DNA from: Linnemannia elongata
Lineage: Eukaryota; Mortierellomycota; Mortierellomycetes; Mortierellales; Mortierellaceae
Length of the DNA: 64,000 bases
NCBI GenBank assembly: GCA_036320915.1
Contig: JAXBDG010000013.1
Span: 806,001-870,000, forward strand
Direction: 5' to 3'
A program made the translations under genes and the position numbers. Positions 1 through 21,861 of this stretch are shown in pieces. Numbering within the stretch: position 1 is the first letter of the stretch; each line of letters opens with the position of its first letter. The notes below the pieces were generated by a model that saw only the letters and a list, made by a program, of their open reading frames with translations, was not told where the DNA came from and did not search any database.

Positions 1-2
1 TC

Positions 3-86
3 GATCTGTTGTCCGAAAGATATCCTTCCGGCGGTTCGCCTCAAAGCAATCAACAGCACATCCATAAATCAATGAACGGACAGTAA
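3..86 (+). CDS. Possible C-terminal end of an upstream gene (partial)
   Basis: From the window edge, frame 3 stays open for 27 codons (DLLSERYPSG...SMNGQ) and ends in TAA at 84-86. It is followed by an A/T-rich stretch at about 136-163 with AATAAA-like words, as expected near a polyadenylation site. The composition is protein-like, but the piece is too short to identify a family. The opposite strand also has a short open frame starting with ATG at 65-63, so the strand is uncertain. Confidence 0.3.
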   Translation, partial: DLLSERYPSGGSPQSNQQHIHKSMNGQ

Positions 87-2745
87 TCAGATTCTTCAAC
101 GATTTGCTTTTGTGATCGTGCATTCCGTTCAACGATAAAAAAAATAAAATAAAAAAAATAATCAAACATCCGGGGTACCCAACGCGTTTTTGTTATCTTC
201 TACCCGATCATGCCTTTCTCTTTTGTCTTACTTCTTTTTTCTATGAACTATCAAACACGCTTAAAAAGACAACGGAAAGGCATGGCTGGGAATGAGCGAT
301 GATGGCCTGTGGGTTATCAATGGCGTAAACCATGCAGGGTGGAGATAAACAAGCAAGAAAAAAGAAACGACTATCTTGATGGGGGAGTGACAATTGGGGA
401 CATGGGGGAACGAGGGAATAAGCGAGGCGCGGACCAAAGCCCTCGTGGACCATATAGACTACTAGACCGACAAACACACCTCTCCTAGTCCTTCGCCACT
501 GCTCTCGTTCTTGACCACCGAGCTCTTTTTTTTCCCTACCCGAACGCTCCTTGCTGTGGATGGGGGTGAGTATCAATGGGGGTGTATATAGAGGGGTTTA
601 TTCGGACGTTCGTTGGGCTTATTCAATAGAGTTGGTTAAACATTTTTTTTTTTTTTTTTGTTGTTATTGATTTCAGGTCCGAACACATTTTGATAAGATC
701 CTGCCCCCACAAAAATACCTTTATTCTCTTACCAATTCTACTACAAATCCGCACCCAAAAAAAAAAAATGTAAAAGAGAGAAAGAGAGAGGCCGTCTTGA
801 ACTAAACAGACATCATCCCCAGAAGGAGCGGTGTTTCTTTTTTTCTTTACAAACGGATAATTGTTTTGTTTTTGTTGTGTTGTGCTCCTCTTTTTTTTTT
901 TTTTTGTGGGACTTTTGACTTGACCAGGAAAGAGGGTGTGTGCGCAATTAAAGAAGGATCTCTCTTAATGAATGCTCATCGTGCAGATACATGTCCGTCC
1001 GTATCTCTTTTAATTGCACAGCATAGTGCTGTCTCTCCCATCATATAAAACCCTTTTTACCCAACAGCACCAAAAAAATATCTTGACAGATCGAAAACAA
1101 GTTTTGGTATGACTGATTGACGAAATAGGCGACGACGTTCTTGCGCACAAACCACCCGCAAGTAAAGAAAGCGCCCGATCTCAGGGGATGATATGATATC
1201 TGCTTGTATTGACAGACACCCTTAATGAGCATTTGCGAGCGCAATGGACAGCAGACCCTTTGCGCCTTATGTGAGGCGAGATAATGCAGGTCATTTGTCA
1301 ATTGGAATGTTGGACCAAGACTCCGTTGTCTTAGTTGGCTAACCGACGTATATACTGTACCTACCAACAAACTACTACAGGGGACAAGTTGTTGAAGCGG
1401 CTAGCTTTTTTTTTTTTTTTATCATTTGACCCAAGGCAAGGTAACAGATATTCACACTGCCATAGCCACATGTTACCAACACTGTTTCCCTTTCAGCTAC
1501 TACGTTCCCTGTCGTACCCGAAGGGTGGGAGTAGGCAAGAGACGTCAAGTATTTGTCATTTTTAATGAGTAAATAGCGATCAAAGAACAATGGCAAAAAA
1601 CAAGCGGCTCCATATCCTACAACTGTATGTGTATGCACGGAAGAAGCGCGCGATTTTCTACGGCACGGATGGATGGACAAAGAAAGTGAACTGTTCAGAC
1701 TCTCCAATGACATACATACCCGAGAATAGGCAGGGTAATAAAAGATAAAAAAGGAGGAAGAAAGAGCACATTTCCCATGACAAATAGTTCAAGTAATAAA
1801 AGCCGAGGAAAAGGGGAGGTTGGTCTCCTTGATTTTATTATTAAACAATCGTCCTTGAACGCCTGAACCGCGGCAAGCATGTGCACGGGTATACAACAAT
1901 TAAGGACCTACTTTGTTGTATCTGCTTTTGTTCTTACAGTTGTGGCGGAAGGGTGAAAGGGAGGAGAGCGTTGTTGGAGGGCGAACGAGGGTGAACGACG
2001 GCTGTTGGTTGGTTTGGTCAGCCGAGTCTTTCCACTATGAGAACGGAGGGAGAAGCGACAGATGTTATCAGTAGAGAGGGAAGGAGGAGGGGTAAAAGCG
2101 GTGGCGATTACTTCCACTAGCTGTTCTTCTTCACAGAGGAGAAAAGGGATGGCAATAGGCAACATGGGTGAAGACATTCCGCACTGATGGATATCGTGGA
2201 TGGACATGGTTTCTTTGACGCGTCTGGTAAGGGAGATAAACACAGGCCCTGCACAATTTGATCGTCCGAGAGCGGGACAGGGGACGTGGAGAAAGAAGAT
2301 TTTTTTACGAATCTTAACACCGAAAGAGACACAATAACTCAAGCCGAGCCGGGCAACAGAGTGTTCGAGATACGGTAAAGGGGATACGAACGCAGCGATC
2401 GGTGCGCTGGAAGAATTGCACAAGTGGAATGAGGATGGCGCTGTTATCCCTGAGAGAGTGCGAGATTCTAGACTTGTCCTTTCATGGACGGACGGTTGGT
2501 AAACAAACAAGGTAGAAAGAGTGGGTATAAAAAGGCACCCGTGGAAAAGAGAGGAAGCTGACCCCTTTGTGTTCTTCTTCACCCACACTTCCCTTCCTTC
2601 TCCTCGATTCCTCCTACTTGCTTATCTTTATCTTTTCTTGCTCCTCGTTGGACATACTTGCACTCTTACTCTCCACTCTTTTTTTTTCGTTCCATTAGCT
2701 CTCATCCATCTTCATTCACTCTCACTCTCACACTCATACAACAAC
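87..2745. other. Intergenic region, no gene seen
   Basis: No open frame here has a family resemblance or consistent splice structure. It holds poly-T/poly-A tracts (about 642-660, 885-905, 1407-1421) and, in its last 200 bases, the CT-rich leader of the downstream synthetase gene. The 226-codon minus-strand frame at 1908-2588 is low-complexity and overlaps that promoter, so I treat it as chance. Confidence 0.5.
2526..2533 (+). promoter_or_regulatory. TATA box of the first acyl-CoA synthetase gene
   Basis: TATAAAAA lies 213 bases upstream of the ATG at 2746 and is followed by a strongly CT-rich stretch (about 2570-2740), a common layout for highly expressed fungal genes. No other TATA element lies closer to this start. 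Confidence 0.5.
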
Positions 2746-5700
2746 ATGGCTGCCACTGATGTCGACATTCAAGCTGTAGAGCTTCCTGGCACCCGTCGCC
2801 CAGGCCAGACTGGTATGAGCGCGCATACTATTTATCTATTCTTCACTACTAAGCATGCCGATGGTCCCTGACTTTCACACTCCTCGCGGTGATTGTCTTA
2901 CCAGTGGACTCCGCTCACTCCTATCCATTTTGCCTGCTCCTGTTCCTCAATAATAGGTATCTATCGCCGCAAGGGTTTCGAGGATGCCCTGTTGGCCGTC
3001 CCTCCTTCCAGGCCCCACATCAAGACCATCTACGATGCCTTCCAGCATGGTATGCAGACTTGCTCGCAAACAATTGACTGATATGAGCCAAGTGTGCTAT
3101 GTTTTGAGTTATTTTGCCATTGGTTCCTTTTCTGTCCCGCCTGACCCCTTTGTATCCCTCTTTTCTGTTTGCTTGCATAACTGCTGCTTGCATGATCTGA
3201 CAAACAATCAAAACAAATAGGATTGAGAGTGTCGCCCAATGAAGCTGCTCTCGGTCGCCGCATCTTTGACCCCGTCACCAAGGCATATGGAGGATACGTC
3301 TGGCAGACTTACACGGAGGTCAATGACCGTATCACTCGTTTCGGAAGCGGTCTCGTCAAAATTCATCAGGAAGCCTTTGGATTGTCGCATGTCGCCCAAA
3401 AGTTCTCTGTCGGTATTTGGGCGATTAACCGACCAGAGTGGACCATTACTAGTGAAGGTTCGAAATGCTGGAGCGAAAAGACGATGAGAGAAGACGACGG
3501 GAGAAGATGATACTGAACGTGATGGATATGTTCTTTTTGTTTGCCTCTGAACTAACAATCAATGAATCTTTAATTTTTCTATTAGCTTGTTCGGCTTACA
3601 ATTTGATCTCGGTTGGACTCTACGATACCCTTGGACCCGAGGCCGTCACTTACGGCATTAACCATTCGGAGAGTTCGGTTGTAGTCACTAGCGGTACGGG
3701 GAAGCTCTTTCTAGGATGTTACCATGTTCTACTCCGTGCACGAGGCGCAAGAAGACTGAACTTTTCTTTATGTACCTTGTGCTGTAAATAGTGGACCATG
3801 TGGCATCATTGTTGAATGACGCTATCAAGATGCCAGGAATGAAAGTCATCATCAGCATGGACTCGTTCGACACTGAGAAGCCTCAGCCTGGTGCCACTAA
3901 TACAGGATCGATTCTCAGGACGTATGCGCAGGACAAGGGCGTTCTGCTCTATGACTGGGCTGAGGTCGAGGCCATTGGAATTAAGTACGGGCGCAAGCAC
4001 ACGCCCGCCACACCCGATGATATTTATACCATCTGCTACACTTCGGGCACTACCGGTCTCCCTGTAAGTTGTTTTTTTCTTGCTCATTCTTAAGTGGGTG
4101 AGGAGAAATATGTTGTTGTGATAGATGGCTAAATAACACTCTCCACGTATTTTTCTTGGATTAAATAGAAAGGCGCAATTTTGACCCACAGGAACATCAA
4201 TTCGGTTTTGGCCTCGGCTGACGCCACAACACCCATGTCGTCTTCGGACACATTGATCAGCTTCTTGCCCTTACCCCACGTCTTTGGTCGCCTCATGGAG
4301 ATTTTCGCATTCTCTGCTGGAGGCAGGATTGGTTACTCGACTGGTGACCAGCTCCGACTTCTTGAGGATATCGGACAATTGAGGCCCACCATCTTCCCCG
4401 CTGTCCCCAGATTGCTGAACCGAGTCTACGCCAAGGTCTATGCTGCGACAATCGAGGCTCCTGGTCTGACCGGTACCTTGGCTCGACGTGGACTTGCCAC
4501 CAAGTTGGCTAACCTCGAGGCTGGCAAAGGGTTCCTCCATCCACTTTGGGATCGCATCCTGTTCTCCAAGATCAAGCAGGCCATCGGAGGCAACGTGCGC
4601 CTGATGTTGACTGGTAAGTCAGTTGGCGCTTTTTTGTATGCTATCTTAAAGCGAGAAGTTTGTGTCCATTTTTCTCCCGCACCACGGTTACTCATTGAGT
4701 TTTTTTGTTCACATTGATTGTCTTTCTATTTCGCGATCCATACAGCTTCAGCTCCTATTTCAGCTGAGATCCTAAGCTTCATTCGCGTCGCTTTCTGTTG
4801 CGAAGTGGTTGAGGCCTACGGCCAGACGGAAGGTAACGATATTTCGTTCTGGAAGGGTTGTAGTATGTAAAAAAAGAAGTTCGTTTGCATCGTTATTTTT
4901 CGCTAACCTTGTTCTTGCCCTAATTAGGCTCGGGTGCGGCAACGAACACAAAAACGAATGAGCGAGTCGCAGGACACGTTGGACCACCAAACGCCTGTAA
5001 TGAGCTCAAACTGGTTGACGTCCCCGAGTTGAACTACTTTGCGACCGACAAACCCCACCCTCGTGGAGAGATCTGTATCCGTGGACCTGGTGTTATCCCG
5101 GGATACCTCAAGGATGAGGTCAAGACCAAGGAGACCATTGACGAGGAAGGGTGGTTGCATTCGGGAGATATCGGTATCATCGGTTCAAATGGAACCATTA
5201 CCGTCATTGACAGGAAGAAGAACGTCTTCAAGGTATGAATGTCACTTTGGTATTTCTGCGACAGCAGTACATTTCGTTTTTGCCACCAATTTTTTTTTGT
5301 TCGATGCAGCACTGACTACCATAATTTCTGCTGCATCACCAGCTGAGTCAAGGAGAGTACATCGCAGCAGAGAACATCGAAGGCAAGATTCTGGCGCGCA
5401 TCCCCTTTATCCAGCAGATCGTGGTCCATGGAGACTCAACCGAGAGTTGCCTGGTCGCGATTATTGTCCCCGAGCCCGACACTTTTGTTCCCTTTGTCAA
5501 CAAGGTCCTCAGTGGAGTTAACCTAGCATTGGAGAATGTTGCCGATTATAAACGGATCTGCTCTGACCCCAAGTTGCGTCAGGTCGTTCTTCAGGAAGTT
5601 AACAAGGCTGCTAAGGATATCGGCTTGAGAGGGTACGTATCTTTTCCACATTGTCTGTCATATTTTCCCTTTTTTTTTTTTTTTTTTTTTTCCTTTTGCT

Positions 5701-5926
5701 GTTCACACTCTAGAGAAACAGCGACTCACACGTCTACCGCCTTTTTTCTGTTCGGTGTAGGTTCGAGATTCCAAAGGCAATTTTGATTGAGCCAGAAGCA
5801 TTCACGGTCGAGAACGACAAGATGACACCTACGTTCAAGATCAAGCGCCACCCTGTCGTCCAAGAGTACCGCGAGCGATTGAACGCCCTCTATGCCGAGA
5901 TCCATTCCAAGGAGTCCAAGCTCTAA
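2746..5926 (+). CDS. Long-chain acyl-CoA synthetase with SKL peroxisomal tail
   Basis: This enzyme activates fatty acids to acyl-CoA using ATP and CoA. Predicted exons are 2746-2812, 2957-3049, 3221-3457, 3586-3693, 3792-4063, 4169-4613, 4746-4832, 4928-5232, 5343-5632 and 5761-5926; all join in frame to 689 residues, the usual length for fungal Faa/ACSL enzymes. The ATP/AMP-binding signature [11 protein letters not shown] spans the exon 5/6 junction at about residues 251-261. YGQTEGSG, the GWLHSGDIG motif, [15 protein letters not shown] and the C-terminal lysine region PTFKIKR are all present. The last three residues are SKL, the canonical PTS1 signal, so a peroxisomal matrix role in fatty-acid activation for beta-oxidation is likely; the location is inferred. 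A tandem paralogue follows on the same strand. Confidence 0.93.
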
Positions 5927-7548
5927 TACATAAGTAACAACAGGATACCATTCCATTGTAGGATGAGATTTCGATCGCGAAATAAAGGAAAAACAAACAG
6001 AACCATTTAAAGGTGCATTTTTTAATGCTATCTGTATATCCGATCCCAGAACAAATGTGGACACAAGGTGAAAGGGGAAAAAAGGAAATCACAAGGCAGC
6101 GATTTAAAAAGAAAATTAAAGGTATGTGTCTATTCTTTCAGATATGAGGGTTCTCGCTCCCACCCGCTGGGTATATGGTACAATGAAAAAATTCAATTAC
6201 AAAAAAAAAAAAATGCAACATGTGTGCTCGTCCCATGGCCCATTTTTTTTTATTTCTTTCTTGAAGATAAAAGAGAGAGTGCACAGACTTTCTGAAGTTA
6301 CTCCAGGCCCCGCGTTTCTTTCATATTTTAGGTTCAATGAACGACGACGTCTTGACCGATTTACGACGGGATACACGATGTTCACGCCCTTGTCGTTCCT
6401 GAAACCCTTCATCGCTCTCGATTCCGAGCACATACAGACTTGAACGATACCAAAGATTCATGGAGAGTCGAACTATGTCGCTGGAGGAAGGTGATTTGTT
6501 GGGCACACAACGAAAGAAAACAAAGTGAGAAAAGAGGCCAGAGAACAGAGAGAGTAACATGGGAATAAAGGTCTAAAGCCTTGGAAAACAAGCATTGACA
6601 GATAGAAGTGAGAGTTGAAAAAAATAGCCACGGTACAATACAGGCGGTAATCCAATCCTGGTCTAAAAACAGTGTCGAAAGACCACTTTTTGATGGACTA
6701 AATCAGCCATCGTGGGTAAGAAAGAAAAACGCGTTCGGCAGACAGAGACGCGTTCGATGCTTGGCGTTTGATCACCATTTTTTTGATCAGCTTTGCCCCC
6801 TCTTAAATTCAGGAACGGTCAGGACCTGTCTGCCACACAAATACTTTTCAGAAACCAGTCAGTAGCGCACTCCACAGCATCTTATCATATCCTCGCAGTC
6901 TCAATGTGCCGTCAGAAGATACGGTCTGGGAAACAAACAACATTGAATGAGCACTCACTCCACTTTTGGTTTGAGGTGAACAAAAGAGTTAAAGAGAGAG
7001 AAGAGTCAACGTGGTCCGCTATGACCCCCTCCCATGAATGAAAGGGTCCGGATGTAATTTCTCCCACACGGAAAATCGGTGCCAGGATTTTGCGAGAGAC
7101 AACCTGAATAAAACAAAGTTGGTTCCCCAAGCGATAAAGCGGCTGTAGCAAACAAAAGGGGTTCGGTTGGTCACGCTGGCTGATTCGATCAGAAAAACGA
7201 AGAGGAGAGAGGGAGGTGTGTGCACCAGGTGAGGGATATGATATGGAGCGGGAAAACAATACTGCAGATAGAAAACCAAGGATCGGCTTGCTTTCATTTA
7301 TTTATTTGTTTTCATTGTGCTCGGCCATTTCTATCAGTAGAGACTAGCGATGGCTGGTTTGAAAACACAACAGCACAACAAGACACATACGCCGTACCGT
7401 TTACTCAAGCATTTAAAAGGTCGGCTCATTTTGGTGTGTATCTACTTTCCTCCTTTATTCTTCCTTTTCTTCACACAGCCTCCTCCCTCTCTTCATAAGT
7501 GCTCCTTCCTCACTTTTCCTACAAGTTACTTATCTTGATATTCCCACC
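5927..7548. other. Spacer between tandem synthetase genes
   Basis: About 1.6 kb with no convincing coding frame. It must hold the terminator of the first synthetase and the promoter of the second; the last 120 bases are CT-rich. No repeat of the upstream gene was seen here. Confidence 0.5.
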
Positions 7549-10123
7549 ATGCCCACACTCCCTTACAACAAAGACCTTCAAGGAGTGGAGCTCCCAGGAA
7601 CGCATCGCCCCGGCCAAACAGGTACCGTGGCCCTTGGCCGTTACTTCAGCCGGCGTAGTATGTTGACATAAAAGCTGAACATCTAACGGAAAATGCACCC
7701 AAACATTTGCTTTTGGTGATAGGCATCTATCGACGAGTCGGATTTGAAAATGAGCTGATGTCGATCCCTCCAAGCAGGCCCCACTTCAGAACCGTCTACG
7801 ATACCTTCCAGCATGGTAAACAGCCTTTCTCCCTCTCCTTCTGTTCGATCTCAATGAGGGCTGGATCCGTTCCCTGATCACATACTTACACCTCATCATA
7901 TCTAAAATAGGTCTTGCCATCTCCCCAAACAAGCCATGTCTGGGCGAGAGAACATGGGACCCACTCGCCAAAACCTACGGACCATACGAGTGGCAGACAT
8001 ATGTTGAGGTCGCTGCTCGGGCCACTCGCTTTGGTAGCGGTCTTGTCCACCTCCACCAACAGGCTAATAGTCTTTCTGAGCCGGCTCCTCAGGGCTGGTC
8101 TGTGGGCATCTGGTCAATCAATCGAGCAAAGTGGACCACGACTGATATCGCATGTGCAGCTTACAACTTGGTCTCGGTTGGACTCTACGATACCCTGGGA
8201 CCTGAGGCTGTCACCTATGGTATCAATCATTCTGAGTGTTCTATCGTAGTTACCTCAGCGGACCACATTGCTTCGCTTTTGCGGGATGCGGGAAATATGC
8301 CGGGTCTCAAAACCGTTATCAGTATGGATTCTTTGAGGGGCCCGGCCGATTCCAAGTCGGTTCACGAGCCTGCGCTCGCTGGATCTATTCTTCGCACGTT
8401 TGCCGCTGACAAAGGTGTCCAGTTGTTGGACTGGGATGAGGTCGAGGAATTTGGTCAGTTGCATGAGCGTCGTCATGCCCCTCCTCGACCCAACGACACC
8501 TTTACTATCTGCTATACCAGTGGTACCACTGGCATGCCTGTAAGTTTGCACAAAAGCGACAGACATATTGTCTTCTATTAGCCATCTCTATCAATGTCTC
8601 CTGACTTTTATCCATACCTGCGCTTGCTTTTTTAGAAAGGCGCTATTATTACTCACGCCAATCTGATTGCGACCTTGGCTTCGTCAGAAGTGGCAAACCC
8701 GCTCTCGGCCGAAGACTGCGCTATCAGTTTCTTGCCTGCAGCCCATCTTTACGGTCGAGCCATTGAAGTCTTCTTGTACGGCGTTGGAGGACAGATTGGC
8801 TACTCCACTGGTGATGCTCTTCGACTGCTGGACGACATTGCTGCCCTTCGGTCTACTTTCCTCCCAGCAGTGCCGCGGTTGTTGAATCGCATCTATGCTC
8901 GCGTCTATGCCGCTACCGCAGAGGCACCTGGATTGGTAGGTGTCCTCGCACGGAAAGGACTGTCGGTAAAGTTGAACAACTTGGAGGCAGGACTCGGAAA
9001 CAAGCATGTGATGTGGGATCGCTTGCTGTTCAACAAGGTCAAGATGGCCCTTGGAGGACGCGTCGATAAGGTCTTGACGGGATCGGCTCCCGTTGCGGCT
9101 GAAGTTCTTTCGTTCATTCGAGTCGTGTTCATTGTGGATGTGGTAGAGGCGTATGGAATGACGGAAAATTCGGCAAGTGCTACATCGACCCAACGAGAAG
9201 AGCTGGAGGCAGGTCATGTAGGACCTCCTAGTCCAAGCAGCGAAATCAAATTGGTCGATGTTCCTGAGTTGAATTACTTTTCGACAGACAAGCCATACCC
9301 TCGTGGAGAAATCTGTACGCGCGGTCCCGCCACTTTCTCAGGTTACCTTAAGGATGAGAATAAGACAAGGGAGACCATTGATGGGGAGGGTTGGTTGCAC
9401 ACTGGAGATATTGGATTCATCAGGGACAACGGCGCCCTCACCGTTATAGACCGTGTCAAGAACGTCTTCAAGGTATGTCGGAGGGCCATTGGGTGTATGA
9501 CTGATTTTTTCATGCATGGTGTCTCCATGCGCAATACGAACAGACCTGACAACCTTGCAATTCCTCTTCCTCTCGTCGTCGATTAGTTATCAATTGGCGA
9601 GTATGTTGCGGTGGAGAAGGTTGAGAACCAGATCGCGACAGGATTGCCAATTGCCCTTCAGCTGTTTATCCACGGTGACTCTGTTGAGGCCAGCCTTGTC
9701 GCGGTCATGATCCCCGACCCAGATGCCTTCCCAGCGTTTGTCAACAAGGTCCTTGGAGGAGGCATTGTCATTACAAATGTCGTCTACCAGGATCCTAAAC
9801 TCCGTCGCGCTGTCCTCAAAGAGATTACCCTTGCAGGCCAAGCAGCCAATCTCAAGAGGTAGCCTTGCACTGACAATTCTTTCTTGAAAAGGTGCACTGA
9901 GTCGCTGCAATTGCCTAACCAACCAATTTCCTTGTCGCTATCATATGAGAATAGCTTTGAGATTCCAAAGGCGGTGTTGATTGAACCAAACCCATTCACG
10001 ATCGAAGGAGGCATGTTGACACCGACCCTCAAGATCAAGCGCCACCCTGTCGTCCAAGCCTACCGCAAGCAGATTGATGAGCTCTACCGCGAGATCCTCA
10101 ATGGCGCTGACCCCAAGCTCTAG
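7549..10123 (+). CDS. Second long-chain acyl-CoA synthetase (tandem paralogue, PKL tail)
   Basis: Predicted exons are 7549-7621, 7723-7815, 7911-8539, 8636-9472, 9587-9858 and 9955-10123, giving 690 residues. The protein is collinear with the upstream synthetase: YTSGTTGMPKG, LTGSAPVAAE, YGMTENS, GWLHTGDIG and PTLKIKR are present, so the AMP-forming adenylation and thioesterification steps look possible. Two differences stand out. The motif read as IDRKKN upstream is IDRVKN here, and the tail is PKL, a non-canonical PTS1. Five introns sit at positions matching the upstream gene, and four present upstream are missing, so this copy has lost introns or the other gained them. It is probably a peroxisomal or membrane-associated synthetase with diverged substrate choice; that is inference. 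Confidence 0.92.
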
Positions 10124-10513
10124 TCCTTCAAAGGAGATTATTAAAACACAACTTTTATTCTCGTTTTGATTAATAAGGTTCCTCTGATATGATTGCCCTG
10201 AATTGTCAGCGTGCGAAAAGAAGAATTATTTCCCTCAAGCGCCAAAGCCGCAACTCGCACAACTTTCGATCCATCCGCTTAACAGCAAACCAGTCTGTCA
10301 GCCACCACCCGTTCTTATTTGTCGGGCGGCACTTTCACAAAAGCGCAGTTGCGCTTTACATTTGTCACATTTCTTCTTTCTCTTCTTTTTTTTCCCTTTC
10401 TCATTTACAAACAAGTAATCTCATTCAACATCATTTCCTCACTTCTCTTCTCTTTTCTCTTCTCCTTTACAACTCTCCCACTCTCGCTACCGTAAAACAC
10501 AACAATAACTACA
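10124..10513. other. Spacer and CT-rich leader before riboflavin synthase
   Basis: 390 bases. The last 150 are CT-rich (runs of TTTCTCTTC type at about 10370-10490), as expected of a 5' leader. There is no gene. Confidence 0.5.
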
Positions 10514-11521
10514 ATGTTCACAGGCATCGTTGAAATCCTCGGAAAGGTCACTTCCATCGTCCCTCTTGACTCGAGCGAATCAGGCGGACAGGGATTCAGC
10601 ATCACCATCGGCAATGCTGCCGAGATTCTGGGCGACTGCCACCTCGGCGACAGTATCGCCGTCAACGGTAAGCTTTTAGCACACACGATTGCCATTATTA
10701 TTTTCTAGCGCGATTATGTTTGGTTTGTGGATACTTGGTTACGCTCGTCCTTACGATCGAAAATCGATTAGTGATAAAGTAACAAAAAGGACCAAAGAAA
10801 CTAACAACCATTTGTATCTATGGAATCTAATGCGTGAATGATAGGAACTTGCTTGACGGTGACAGAGTTTGATGCATCATCCTTCAAGGTCGGCGTCGCC
10901 CCTGAGACCCTGCGCAAGACTAACCTTGGTAGGTATTTATTCTTCCGCACTATCTCTCTCTACTTTCTCACCATACAATACTCCTTGTGTATCGGTCATG
11001 ACATGGCTAACCCCCTTCTATTAATTTTCATATGAAAAAAAAAACCAGGATCTTTGAAGGAAGGAGACGCCGTGAACTTGGAGCGCGCTATGAACGCCCA
11101 CACCCGCTTCGGCGGCCATATGGTCCAGGGCCACGTCGACACTACTGTCACCATCCTCTCCAGAACCGACGACGGTAACGCCATCACATTTGTCTTCCAA
11201 GTCTCGGAGGAATACAAGGACCTCATGGACTATATCGTCCCCAAGGGATTCATCTGCCTCGACGGTACCTCTTTGACCGTTATTGATGTCGACGATGTCA
11301 AGCGCACCTTCTCCATCATGATGATCGCCTATACCCAGACCCGTGTCGTCATGCCCACAAAGGCCCTTGGCGACCATGTCAACATCGAGGTCGATATGAT
11401 GGGCAAGTATGCCTCCAAGGGTGTCGAGGCCATGATCAAGAGGTTCTTGGATGGTGAGGATGGTGAGGCTATGGTTGCTAAGGCCCTCGACCGCATCCTC
11501 GCCAAGCGTGCCGGCAACTAA
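10514..11521 (+). CDS. RIB5: Riboflavin synthase
   Basis: This enzyme catalyses the last step of vitamin B2 synthesis, dismutation of two 6,7-dimethyl-8-ribityllumazine molecules into riboflavin and the ribitylamino-pyrimidine. Exons 10514-10667, 10845-10928 and 11049-11521 join to 236 residues, the family length. It begins with the invariant MFTGIVE. It contains two lumazine-binding repeats: the first has SIAVNGTCLTVT, with the glycine codon split by intron 1, and the second has GGHMVQGHVD followed by CLDGTSLTV. The gene converges on PRP8, with stops 265 bases apart. Identification is secure; the cytosolic location is from the family. Confidence 0.96.
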
Positions 11522-11786
11522 AATACAACAAACAGAATGAAAGCTCTGTCTTTCGTGTACATTTTTCAACATAGACATCCCGCTCCATAATAAAATATGC
11601 GGATCAAATCTTCTCCTGATAGTCCATGCAAGCCATGGGATACATACAGAGGCGCAAGCAAAACATATACTGAAAAAAATATTTATTCATATTGAGGTAC
11701 AGAAAGCAAACATGGCGAAAAAAAAAAAGAACATAAAAGAAACGAAAAGAACTAAAACGATGGAAAATAAACGATAAAAAACGAGC

Positions 11787-20629
<8,843 letters not shown>

Positions 20630-21098
20630 GGCTGTGGTCGGATCTGTGTTGGTAGTGTTTTTGTATTGTTTTGCTGTTACCTATACCAAGGAAAGTTGAA
20701 CACTGTTAATCACACTTGGTCACATTGGGTAGACATTGTTATTGAAAGGAGCGAGGTATATTTTCTTGTTCCTTTCTTTCCAAGTTGGCCTACCTACGAG
20801 AAGAAGATAAGGTGGAAACAATTGTCAACAACGTCCTCGATCCCTGAGGGTGAAGTTGAAGGTGTTGATGGGTTGGTGTAATGTACAAAGTGGTGGCCGA
20901 GCAGATCAGTCTCTCGAACACCTTTGTACTTACAAAATTGGCGCGAGAAATACGTCACCGGAGTTATAACATCGCTATCTATCATTTTTGTATTTTTTTG
21001 GTGGCGCTAAAATGACTAAAGAGTGAGTCCGAACCGTGGGGAAGTGAAACCAACGTTTCTCCCCATCACTTTTCTCTCAAACCCAACTATTAAACACA
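20630..21098. promoter_or_regulatory. Divergent promoter region between PRP8 and FAHD1-like gene
   Basis: 469 bases separate the two start codons, and no gene lies inside. The strands diverge, so both promoters must lie here. No clear TATA element was identified. Confidence 0.5.
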
Positions 21099-21861
21099 AT
21101 GGCTGACTTTCTTAAAACTGGTCGCAAGATCATCGCCATCGGCCGCAACTACAGCGAACACGCCAAGGAGCTCGGCAACGCGGTTCCTACTGAACCCTTT
21201 TTCTTTCTCAAGCCAACGTCGTCCTATATCACCAATGAACAGAGTATCGAGATCCCTGCTGGCTGCGAAGTCCATCACGAGCTCGAGCTGTCAGTGATTA
21301 TTGGCAAAGAGGGCCGAGATATCCTTGCTGATGATGCTGAAGATTACATTGCTGGTTATGCACTCTCCCTCGACATGACTGCTCGTAACATGCAGGATAA
21401 GGCGAAGAAGGAAGGCAGGCCCTGGAGCGCAAGCAAGGGATACGATACCTTTACTCCGATCGGCGACTTTATTTCCAAGGACCAGATCCCCGATCATGGC
21501 AACGTCGATCTGTCCCTCCAGGTCAACGGTGTCACTAAACAGAAGGGCAACACCCGTGACATGATCTTTAGGTACCTATGGCGCTTTAACAGATGACATG
21601 ACGCCGCTTGAACAATTGAACTGAATGCTCAACTGACATATCCTTCAACCTTCCTCTTCATCCAGTGTTCCCGCCTTGATCGAGAATGTGTCGTCCATTA
21701 TGAAGCTGGAAGAAGGCGATATCATTATGACAGGAACACCAAAGGGCGTCGGACGCGTCCTGCCAGGCGAGACCATTACATGCGACCTTGCTGTAGACGG
21801 CAAGGTTCTTTCACAGTTGACATTCCCAGTCATCGATCGCCCCCTCCCCAAACGCAAATAG
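21099..21861 (+). CDS. FAHD1-type acylpyruvase / oxaloacetate decarboxylase
   Basis: This is a member of the fumarylacetoacetate hydrolase family, which cleaves acylpyruvates and decarboxylates oxaloacetate, usually in mitochondria. Exons 21099-21571 and 21666-21861 join to 222 residues, close to human FAHD1. Visible family features are RNYSEHAKEL near the N terminus, the HHELELSVIIGK block with metal-binding glutamates, SLDMTARNMQ with the metal-binding aspartate, and GDIIMTGTPKGVG near the C terminus. The N-terminal GRKIIAIGRNY lacks an obvious long presequence. Its stop is 78 bases from the convergent stop of TSR1, so the 3' UTRs probably overlap. Confidence 0.93.

Noticed and set aside
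1908..2588. 226-codon minus-strand frame
   Set aside because: Low-complexity, overlaps the TATA box and leader of the synthetase gene, no recognisable domain.
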